Source: Megaleporinus macrocephalus
Taxonomy: Eukaryota; Chordata; Actinopteri; Characiformes; Anostomidae
Assembly: GCA_021613375.1 (NCBI GenBank)
Contig: CM038702.1
Span: forward strand, 27,804,849 to 27,868,848
Direction: 5' to 3'
Length of the DNA: 64,000 bases
This document shows, piece by piece, positions 1 through 11,968 of the stretch (positions within the stretch are counted from its first letter, which is position 1; each line of letters begins with the position of its first letter). Under the pieces are notes generated by a model. That model was not told where the DNA came from, searched no databases, and worked only from the letters and a program-made list of their open reading frames with translations. The translations under genes and the position numbers were made by a program.

Positions 1-190
1 TAATTGTAGAACTATAATGTGCTCCTGTGTGGTAAGTGGAGCTGATCAAATAGATAAAGAATGTAGCAACAAGGAGGGGCTACTTAAGAAAGTGGCTGGT
101 CTTCTTTATTTAAAAAAGTGTTTTGATTACAACAAAAGATTAATGAATGTATGTGTGTGAGAGAACGTGTGGGGTGTTGTAACCTCTGAC
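1..190 (-). other. far1: far1 intron 7, partial
   Basis: Begins with donor GTCAGA at 190-185 and runs off the window. No further exon is visible. Confidence 0.7.
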
Positions 191-309
191 CTGTGTACTG
201 CTGTGTACCATCCTGCTGCCAGTGTGAGGTTGATGACCACGTCCACAGGGATAAGGTCAGCCACTGCATCGTTGCTGGCCCTCATGGTCCTCAGAATGCC
301 CTTACCTGC
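191..309 (-). other. far1: far1 exon 7 (residues 257-296)
   Basis: 119 nt. Acceptor TTTAG ends at 310 and the donor is GTCAGA at 190-185. Encodes [39 protein letters not shown] and the first two bases of the next codon. It matches the FAR block around VPVDVVVN. The next exon lies beyond position 1. Confidence 0.9.
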
Positions 310-913
310 CTAAACCACACAGACAAACAGTTATCTAAGATTGGGTATGAAATTATTTAGCTACAGGCCTGCCCCTGTTTATTCTTCACAAACTATCGTA
401 ACTGAACTATCGTTAGCTCCACGTCAGGTCAAGTATTTCAGTGATGGGTTGTTAGTCATCTCTCTCATATGCAGAAATGACCATTTATTTTGTCCATGTC
501 TACCACACAGACACCAATACATTTCAAATTTCAAGCACACTCTAATTGGTAACATATGGCTGAACTATTAGACAGAGACTGACTAGCGTGACATGTCAAG
601 AGTTATTTCTCATTTATGCCAGAGCAGCCTCATAATGCCCCCAGCTATTAGGTGCACTTGGGCATTTCCCCTTGTTGTCCCAGTCACCCATAAGTAAGCC
701 CCAGATGTGGTGAAACACACACATGTATAACTGTATGATTATAAATAATACTGTACTGTACATTTAACTGGTTTATATCTTAACAACTGCATATATTTGC
801 ATTCAATATCTCTTAATTTGAAGACAGATCAATAAATTCAAAAGCATTCAGCAGCAGCCAAACTTACTGCAATGAATACGCCGCTTGGTCCATTAAAGTT
901 GTCGATCCAGCCC

Positions 914-954
<41 letters not shown>

Positions 955-2944
955 TAGGTATGAAACAGGCTGCTTTGCATAAGTACTAATAATAGCATTG
1001 CAGGAAAATTAAATAATTACAAATAAAGGAGAATAAAGCTGCAACGACTCGCTGATTTGACAGACTGTGGAAAGTTTTGTTGCTCTATAATACTTTTATG
1101 ATGTTTACATGATAAGCTCAGTCACTCTTCCTGTAATGTACTACAAAAGCATGTTATAAAGCCCTATAAAAGGTCTTCAAATCTGGACCTAGGGTTTCCA
1201 TTTCCTGGATTTTATAACCAATGGTAGTTACCTAAACAGCTGATGCAACAGGTCACCTAGTTTCCTACAAGCGGTTACAAAAGCCCTTCTGGACTTCTAC
1301 TCTGTTGTATGGTCGTTCAGATTTGGACTCACAGGAAATGGCTCCTGCCAGCTGGCCCCAACGATGGAGGGTCGAATGATGCCGATGTTGAGTTTCCCGC
1401 TCTCTTGTTGCACCACACACTCCGCCAGTGCTTTGGTGTAGGTGTAGGTGTTTGGTCGGTCCCCAATTAGCCGCGGCGTGATGTCCCTGACAATGGCGTC
1501 ATCCATCCACCTATAGGCAGAGCATACAACAAACAAAAAAATATATTAGAATCTGAGTATTACTATACTCTGTGTATATGTGGGTTAATGTATCCAAAAC
1601 AGTCTTAATTCATTTTTACATGACTATTTGCCTGATATTAGGCTCTGTTCTGATTGGCTACCCAGTATTGTGCATTGTTCCAAATGTAGCCTGGGTTCAA
1701 ACACTCTATGTAACATCTGTGTGAATGCGCAGGATTAAACTATTGTAGAGTAAATAGGTCGATATATGTAAAGGCATTGTTTTTGTGACATCACAAAATC
1801 ATTTAATTCAAAGCAGGCTCAGCTTCACTTTGCTCATGATGAATATTGTGTCTTTACTGATTGCAGTCGACGCCAAGCAGAAAGCAAGCAAACTCTGTAG
1901 ACATCACGCCGAAGGACTTCGAAATGAGTCACAAGAATATACAAACGAACCGGGGGTGACCTTGAAGAGGGTCAGAAAGAGCAGATAAGGAATGAGTAGA
2001 ATCTGAAAGCGGACATGTAATCTTAGGGCAAAAGTCAAACATAAAACTTACAAATCGCCCCGTTTTAGCATAATACTAATTGCAAGTGTAAATAATAACA
2101 GACTCTTCACACCATGCTGAGTTGTTAGGTAATCTCTACTGCATTCGACAGTATAACACACTGCTAAAAAGTAGTGCTTACACAATCATCACTACTAGTG
2201 ATTGCCCCTATGTATCCAGGCATAATATACCTGATTGTTACTTTGATTTCACTAGTTGTTCACTATGACAAGCTTCCAAAAGTACATTTTCAGGTTGGAA
2301 GCTGAATCTGAATCTGAACAGATTGCGCCAGTATCAGAGCCTTCATGTTCTGGTAACCATCTGGACTTAAATGTGATAATAGACTGACATACAGACAAAG
2401 ATAGACAGACATAAAAATAGATAGACAAATACTTTCAGGAGAAAAGGATAAGTGGTATATTATTATTATTATCATTGTAATATTATTTTACATACATTAA
2501 GGTTTGTTTACAGATTATCAGTAAATTCTCTCTTAATCCACAAGATGGGGCCATTTCTTTCTTTTAAGACCACTCACAGTAACCAAGAGAAACCTTTACC
2601 TTTACAATACTTCACCAGCTACTGCACCATTAGAATTTAATAAATATGTTTTGGTTTGTAGAAATAATCCACAATGTCCCAGTACATCTCAGCACAATAC
2701 CAAAAATAATCCCATAAAGACTCCCTGTGTCTTGTCCTTATTTCAAACACCTCACACACTCACTCAAGCGAGTCGATGAGTTTCTTTGGCTCGACAGGCG
2801 GAGGGTAGATGACTTCGTCAATGTGGTGGCGGTTGCAGTTCGCGTAGGCCGTTGAGATGTGGATAAAGGCGTGCAGGTGCTGCATCTGAAGCGCCAACGC
2901 CAGGAGCTGCTGCGTCGCTATTACGTTCAACTGCAGGGCATGCC

Positions 2945-2978
<34 letters not shown>

Positions 2979-5900
2979 CAATGAAAGCTGTATCCCTAAT
3001 TAATACACACACACACAGCCCTATACAAAACTCTTAAGCATCTGAGCAACATAAAGATATTAAACTGGCCATATCAGTTAACCCCCCCCATATTTAATAA
3101 ATATAAAAAAACAGATAAACAATACATTGTGAGAAGATGTTTGTGAGTGGGTAAGCATAGCCATTTCCAAAGTACTTTGACATTCACAGAGATTTATAGA
3201 TGGAGCAGATTAGTTTCATATCTACTATTAACTTAAATGTTAATCTTCAATGTTTATAAACAGAAACAACTCATTTAAAATATTCACGGTATTGTTCATA
3301 TTCCTATATGACATGCATGCACGCAAATGCCATTCAGGTTTCACAGGGGTGTCAGAATTCAGCACTGTAACTGTTGTGAAGCATGACTGCCATCAACGTT
3401 CGGCTACGCATTTCTTCAATTCACAGCAAGTCGTACTGTTCTCCAAAACACAGTGCTCAGATGCAGTTCAGACAGGATGAGGAATATAATGATTTGGTTG
3501 ACCACTCACTTGTAGTGTTTGCTAGCAGCATTAGCTTCACAGCTACAGCGTTAAAGCAAAGAAGCAAAATGTGGCAGATAAACATGTCTTGGGCGAATGA
3601 CTACATCTGCTATATGCAGAAAAATGTCTGTGTTCAAAAAAAATATCATAACAGACCTCCCATATTCCCCTCTGCAGTGCTGTTATTCTTAAATAGATCT
3701 AAAAAGTGTTACACTTACATACACTTACACTGAAGTGTCATTAAGTACCATGAAACATGACATGAAACAGAGTTCCCCACTAGGATCCTGTGTTCAGTAT
3801 CCTTCTGCAGGTGTTTCTAGGAAAAGGTCCTTGTTTTCTTTTTTTAAATAAACTTCTTTTATATATCAGTGTATAAATAGTTACTTTTATACAGCACATA
3901 CAGAAGCTTATTACTTCTCCTTCTACAGCCTCTGTGATGAATTGCTGAGTGTGTCTCTAGAGACTGTGACGTAGAGGAGCGCTCCAAAAACAGAACAGCA
4001 GGAAGAAAAATAGAAAAGTGACTCTCAGGTTTTAACCCTAAAATTTTATATTCTCTTCTCTGGACTCAGCAGTTTCTACTCCACCCTGCAGCTTTAACCC
4101 ACCTGGCCCACAGGCAAAATAACAACGCACAGCAAAACCACTCAACACACTGCCACTGTCCTCCTGCCTCTCTAGAGATGGAATCTAAGAAAACTAGTGA
4201 ATTCATTTCCACAATATATAAGAAATACAAGAAAAATAAAAGAACGTATTCCATTAAAAAAAAAGGAAAACAAAAAAAAGCACAGGCTTTGCGCAGTAGG
4301 ATGTGAGCATTACTGCTACTGAGTGCTGAATGTTTGGTTAGTTGTTCAGCTTATTCTCTGTGTGAAGTGGCTTTGCACACTGATGGCATACATTAAGGCA
4401 CTGTTCCAAAGTCTTATTACTGAAGTTCAAAGAAATTCAAATAAATCAATGAATAAAAAATAATTTGATTAAAAATGACTGAAATCAAAGGTCAGTTAGA
4501 TTTAATGCTTTATTAGCAGAGCGTAGTACAGTGCTGGGCAGTAGAGTCCCTTACTTTAGGGGTTCATCGAAGCGAATAGTGGCGGCACAGTGGAAGACGA
4601 TGTTGATGCAGTCGGTGAGTTTCTTTATGTCGTCGGAACTGAGGGCCAGGCCAGGCTGCGTTAGCTCACTGCTGATCGGAATGATCTTCTGATGGAACTC
4701 GGGGTTATCCTCCCGCACACGATCAAACAACTGCAGGACAGAGAAAAGCAAGACGTGGGCATGTGCACTTCAGTGAAAATCCTGATTTAACACTTTATAC
4801 ATCAGGCCTATTATCACTTATGATTATTATACTTTAGGTGAGGCAGTAATGTCTACAAAGTAGCAAAACCATAAGCTGTATTATTTTTGTAGGCAGGAAT
4901 ACACACCAAACAAGGCTGAAACTGGCTTCCCACTCATCACTTTCTTAATTAAACGTTTAACAAGCAGGAGAACAGGAAACCAACTTCAGTGCCCATTTGC
5001 ATCTGAACAGCTTCTCAAAGCTTGGTCAATGTTGAGGCTTCACGCAGCGAAGAGAGGGAAAGAGATCTGCAATTCAATCTGAACTAGCGTCACAACCCTA
5101 ACAGTAACCTGTAAGTAGCAACCCCGCTGTGTAATCCTATCCACTGTTTGTTGGTGGAAGCCAATTATTTTAAACTGAAAGTTACTTGGAGAGTAACAAC
5201 TTTAATTTACTTTGTGTTGACAGTAAGGTTCATTTTGTTTGACGTGTTGCTTCCAAACCAGCCAATCAGAGCAGAGTTATAAGGCAAAACAGCTTGTTTC
5301 ATTCAGGGCCCAATCACGTGGACAGAAATAGGCACGTAAAACAGCATAAGACCTTTTTTCACCTTAACCCAAGTCACGTACCAGTAGCTATTACTAGTAT
5401 TACATTATTTTATTACTGCACTTTGCACAATACTTCAAATATTAAAACGTTCAGTAGTTTTTAAAAAGAAACAATAGAAGCCATAATGTCCTCTACACTT
5501 CCTGTAGTGAATTATAATCTGTCAGACTGGCTGTGTGCATCATATGAACATTACAGATCACTTTTCAAATGAAACAGAAGTTCCCTCTATCTTTTCTTTA
5601 GTATATTACAGACAGTCTTAATGACTGTAGGGATCATCTGAACATTATAAAGTGCTCTTTAAAGAAAACAATAGAAGCCATATCGCTCCTTACACCTGCT
5701 TCAGTGTATAGTGATCGGCTAGTATGACTGCGGATCATAAGAACATTATAGGGTATTATAGAGCTCTGCTGGGTTGGCTTTTTCCATAATTGACACCCTG
5801 TTGGGTAATGACTAATTGTTGCAGCCCTAAATCTGACACACTCAAACACTATGAGTGCAGAGATCTAATCCTCTCCTCCCACTCACTGCTGCATCACTCA

Positions 5901-8026
5901 GCAAGCAAACCACACACACACACACACACAGACTGGATAAAAGCTGCTCGCCTGCAGGCATGAGATCTGAATGGCTCACACCTCTCATACACACAAAGCT
6001 AAATATAAGTCTGCACAGGTAAAAAAAAAAAAAAAGAAATCTGAGTCCAACCCAGGTCAGTAGTCTGAACTTTAAGACCCAGCCCGGCATAACTGCTACA
6101 TCGACTCGAACCCGAACTGAACCACCCACTCGCCTTCACCAACACAGACAGAACACCACAGACACGGTTTGTTAATAAGTGCTCGAGTTGTTTGACAGGC
6201 TGGCAATGTCAGGTGGGGTTAAACCACTACTGTACATTTATCAGTATGTTTGTAGATCACACCTGGCAGAGAACAGCATCGTCCTCCTCTGCAGCGAGGC
6301 TTAAAGAGTTCTGTTAGTCAGATACAGAGACTTTGAGCATGCAGTGATGTGGAAGTCGAGAGGTAAATGTTTTCAAATCTTTTCACAAATCTGTTTACAT
6401 TGTTGTTTTAGCTGCTTTGACAAAATCCTAGCAAGCTGATGCGTCAAAGAGATTAAGAAAGCGTTTAGGTGAACAGAGATTTCACTCAGTATTGATCACT
6501 GCACATTAAAAACAATACGTTTGATTTATAAAGATATTTCAGAGCCTTAGGAATCAGATAATCTGGTTAACTAGCCTGAATTCTCTCTGTTAGTCACGTT
6601 CCAGTTAATATAATCATTTCTATGTGCTATTTCTCTAGCTATTTCCTTTCATACTACTTAATATCTCTTAATTCTTTCTTTAGTTCAGAGGAGTTAAAGC
6701 AGCGGAGTGCTTAAACTGTAGCTGGAGAGAATTACTAGACTAATTCTGCAGCTTTTAGCAATGTAGGCATGCTGTGGTGATAAGAATGACATCCAAGACA
6801 TGATGAACTTATTAGCTCTTGCAGTCAACTTTTTTTTATTCCTGTATTCTCCTTCTTCTTCTTATTATAATCATTATTATTCGTATTACATGATGTGTTT
6901 TCAGTGCTACAATACCTACTACAGTTACAGTGTTCATTTCCCCTCCAGGCCTAAACTGATAGCTCAGATTTCTAACCCTTTAATGGGTGCTACTAACTTA
7001 ACTTGTAACTGGCATTTTACCTGAAACAGCAATAAACAAGCTCTAACACTGGTCAATAATCCAGAAGAGTATTTTAGAATTATGTTGAGGTATCTACATA
7101 AAAAAACACATGCATTAAAAAATAAACTATGAAATATCAAGAGTTCACCCCAAAACCTGATATTGTCAAACGTGTACATGACTGTTTCTCATTTTCATCT
7201 TACCTTTAACCCAGTTTATACAGTTAAAAAGAACCTAATAAGTAACAGAGCCACGCCCATCCTTTTCATCACAAGCTGCTCCCTTTCTTTCTCCAAACAT
7301 GCCTGTGATTGTAGCTATCAAGACTTATTTTTACATAAAATGCTTTTGGGGGTGCTCAACATAATCTGACTATTGTAATGGTGCAAGCGATATTGTCTCT
7401 GCCATGTCGATCACGCTTCACCCACCTAATCAGTCTTAATAATTCAATTACAGTCCAAAAAATTCTGCTCTTTTACAAATATATAATATTTTAAAGCTGC
7501 TGAATCATAACAGTATATGTTGTTTCTACACTCTATCAGGACATTCTATCAGGTTCGCTTACCATATAGTAAGTGTAGTTCTACAAGTGCAGACTGTAGT
7601 CTGTATTCTCTGTATACTTTGTTACCCTGTTTTTCTATGATCTGGGGGTCCAGGACCCCCACAGAGCAGGCATGCTTTGGGCAGTGGCTCATCCTCAGCA
7701 CTGAACTCTTTCTGTTTAAATTAGAAACTTGTGCGTAAATATATTGTAGTTATAAAACATCTACAATGCAGTGAGTTCAGAGGGTCAGTGAGGTCAGATC
7801 TTATACATTTGAGCTTTGTCTGTGCGTAGGGCCCAGCAGAGTGCATTCTGGGACAGCAGCCACCGTGCCAACCAATCCTACGGCACAAACACACCAACGA
7901 CTGTGTGTGTATTCCTGAAGACAATGCTTTCCCTTCAGGAAGAAAGTCTTTGACCTCCCAGTCTAATCTCCTTCTTTGTTTCATTCTTTCTCTTTTCCTC
8001 TCCCTCATGCACGTGCGCGTGCGCAT

Positions 8027-8072
<46 letters not shown>

Positions 8073-11000
8073 TTGTGCTAATGTATAGCCTAATAACTAA
8101 ATCATCAACTGCTTTAAGCTGTAGACAGTTTTTTGTGTAGACTGAAGAAGCAGCATTTGATGAAGGGAACACAGTGTCTACTGCTAAACATGTGGATCCA
8201 TTGTGCTTTAGGGCTGCGCAGCAGTCAGTGCCACAGGAAGCACTGCATGAATTAACTGAGGCATGGATTTTACTTAATATCTGCATATGCTGGAACACAG
8301 TAAGTCAAGAAATTGAAGCTGAAACTGAAGTCCACCACATACCCCCTAGTGTGTGAATGTATGTGTGTGTTTTACTGCACAAATGGGTTAATACGGGTAT
8401 CAAATGCCTCTGTGTGTGCAAGCACAGCGGTCAATACGTGTGGTTTTAGGGTTTATTAACCTCAGGGAAGATGACATCGATTCAAATCAGAGAGCTAAAC
8501 ACGTACGTGAGCACACTTGAAAACACAGAGCAGTAAGATTCCTAGCTAAAGCACACTGTCAATTTAGTTTTTAATTCATTATCTTCCCTGACCCTTACAG
8601 TTCACAAGGACAATGGAACTGTCTCATTTAAACCCAACAGATATTTAGAAATGGCCATCCTCTACTCTGTCAGGTAGCTCAAAACTAAAAGCCATAAAAG
8701 CTTGACCAATGTAACAGTAGAGAGAGTTACTAAGCAGTGACTGGAGGAGAAAAAGCAAGAGGGAGGAGAGAGAGGGTATAGACAGAGAGAGAGAGAGAGA
8801 GAGAGAGAGGGTAGTGGTGTAGAGAGGTAAAGAGAAAGGTAGAGGTGTAGACAGAGAAAAAGAAAGGGCAAGAGTAGAGACAGAGAAGAGGTGTGGAGAA
8901 TGAGAGGAGAGCGAGGTATAGAGAGATGTAGACTGAGAGAGGTAGAGGTGTAGAGAGAGAGGTAGAGGTGTAGAGAGAAAAAGAGAAAGGACAGAAGAGT
9001 TGTGTGGAGAATGAGAGGAGAGAGAAGCGTAAAGAGAGGGGAAAGAGAAATGTAGTGAAAGACAGAAAAGAGAGAGAAAGAGAGAGAGAGAAAGAGAGGG
9101 AGAGATAGAGACATCTATATTTATGACATTTGGCAGACACTCCTATTCAGACTGACCTGCAGCTTACATTAACACGTGTGGGAGAAGATAATGTTAGGAG
9201 TTTTGCCCAAGTCCCAAAGACTGTAGGTGGGAATTGAATCCCACTCTACAGCATGCAGGGCAAAGGAGAGAGAGCGGTGTAGAGAAGGAGAGAGAGCGGT
9301 GTAGAGAAGGAGAGAGAGAGGTGTAGAGAAGGAGAGAGAGAGGTGTAGAGAAGGAGAGAGAGGTGTAGAGAAGGAGAGAGAGAGGTGTAGAGAAGGAGAG
9401 AGAGAGGTGTAGAGAAGAAGAGAGAGGTGTAGAGAAGAAGAGAGAGAGGTGTAGAGAAGGAGAAAGAGAGGTGTAGAGAAGGAGAGAGAGAGGTGTAGAG
9501 AAGAAGAGAGAGGTGTAGAGAAGGAGAGAGAGAGGTGTAGAGAAGGAGAGAGAGGTGTAGAGAAGGAGAGAGAGAGAGGTGTAGAGAAGGAGAGAGAGGT
9601 GTAGAGAAGGAGAGAGAGAGAGGTGTAGAGAAGGAGAGAGAGGTGTAGAGAAGGAGAGAGCGCGAGAGAGGAAAAAATGTCACTGTGTGTTTACGGAAGA
9701 GTCAGTCTGTAATCATGATGAACCTGATCTACTGATCCAGGATAGATGAGACTCATCCTCCACTCCGAGAAACAAGAGAACAGCTCACCACAGAGGATCA
9801 ATATCCCTTTCTCACTCTCATTCTCTTCCTCTCTCTCTCTCTCTCGCTGTGTGTGTGACTAAATTATTTACCTCTCATTATCAGCCAAATCTCATAAGTT
9901 AAAGCACACCGTTAGCGTTGTAGTCAAGACCACTAGAGAGGCGAGAGTTTACCAAGTTCAGATTTACACTTTACTAATTCTGTACGGGTGGCACCACACA
10001 AACTACCTAACAAACCACGCCCCCTTTCACATTTCCATCAAAGCAAGTTTATATATGGCTCTAAGCAAGTTGTAGATGTACTAAATCGATGTACACATTG
10101 ATAATAATTAAGACAGGACATAAGAAATCACAGTGCAACTGAAACAAGTTAAACGAGAATCTGCGACTAGTCTTCTGAACTAGTCTTCAAATTAAAAAAC
10201 TAAAAAACAAACAGGTTCATATAACAATGTGTAAAAAATGTTAACTATTCCTTGTACATCAAAAGTGGTCAATGCATTCCGAGGAACGTTGACTAATTAT
10301 TAGACTATGTAATTTATAAGTTCTTACTTCTACCAAACATTTGGTATCTACATATAATTTTACATATAAAAAATTCCAGAGAGTGTCTTGTATCCTTGCA
10401 ACAATGAAAGAACAGAGAGGAGGAGGAGAGCAGAGGAGGAACGGAGCATGCTGTAAATGAAAGAACAATACTGCATTGTGAAAAGAGCTGACTGAGAAAA
10501 CAATGGCAGCCAACTGAAAAAATAAAAAACTGAAAAAGTGGGAACAGAGTTACCCCCCCCCTTTACCAGCACACCCAAATACCTGATATATCTACCAGAT
10601 AAAACCACATACACAAACGCTAAAAATATCAGATCAAACATTAGTACCTACATACCAGATAACATTCCTCAAACACACAAAACACTACATTTCCACAGAA
10701 CACAAACAGAAACAGGGCTGAATTTAAATTCCAACTGTGATGTTATCTCCACCTTCAGTGAATTTTTGGACTGCAGGAATGAACTGCAGATGCTAACACT
10801 GTGGAGATAACTGCCTGCTCCAGGCTCCACCCTCAGAACGTGTTCTTTTGTAGCCACTGTTCTGATGTTTGACAAGCCTTACAGAAAACAAGTAGAAAAC
10901 TGCAGAACACAACTCAGTTTATATCACAATACCTACATTTAGAGTGAGATATTCATTCAACCTAATGAGAAACTGTAGAACACAACTCAGTTTATATCAC

Positions 11001-11902
11001 AATACCTACATTTAGAATGATATATTCATTCAACCTAATGAGAAACTGTAGAACACAACTCAGTTTATATCACAATACCTACATTTAGAGTGATATATTC
11101 ATTCAACCTAATGAGAAACTGTAGAACACAACTCAGTTTATATCACAATACCTACATTTAGAGTGATATATTCATTCAACCTAATGAGAAACTGTAGAAC
11201 ACAACTCAGTTTATATCACAATACCTACATTTAGAGTAAGATTTTCATTCAACCTAATGAGAAACTGTAGAACACAACTCAGTTTATATCCCAATACCTA
11301 CATTTAGAGTAAGATTTTCATTCAACCTAATGGGAAACTGTAGAACACAACTCAGTTTATATCACAATACCTACATTTAGAGTGAGGTATTCATTCAACC
11401 TAATAAGAAACTGTAGACTTAGTTGATAGCTTATTCAACATCACAACAGCTGCTATGAAAGAACATCTGCAGCCTGGAGAGGGCAGATATCTTCAAAATG
11501 TTAACCTTCAGTCCCCAGTTTACACCTGCAGTCTGAATCGTCCCTATATGTGAGGTTTATAGCACAGTTAGGAGTCAAAATCAGACCCATCTGTGTATGT
11601 GTGGCAGCATGTATGAAAATGCAGAGCTCAAAAACCCACACATATACACATTCAAATTGAGCCTGAGGTTATGTTGCTGTAGCAACCACTGTAATGGCAA
11701 TCTGCAATATTGACCTAAGAAAATATCACACCTCATTCTGACACACTCACCTTTAGTCAAATCGAGTCCCACACACACAAAGTACACTGTATAACGTCTT
11801 AGTGAGGACTGTGTGTATATATACACACTGTATAATATACACTCTTACACTGTATAATGTCTTAGTGAGGACTGTGTGTGTATATACTGTATGAGTGTAT
11901 AT

Positions 11903-11968
<66 letters not shown>

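Noticed and set aside
8662..9683. Ser/Leu/Pro-rich frames on the minus strand
   Set aside because: Translations of GA-rich low-complexity repeats, with no other support.
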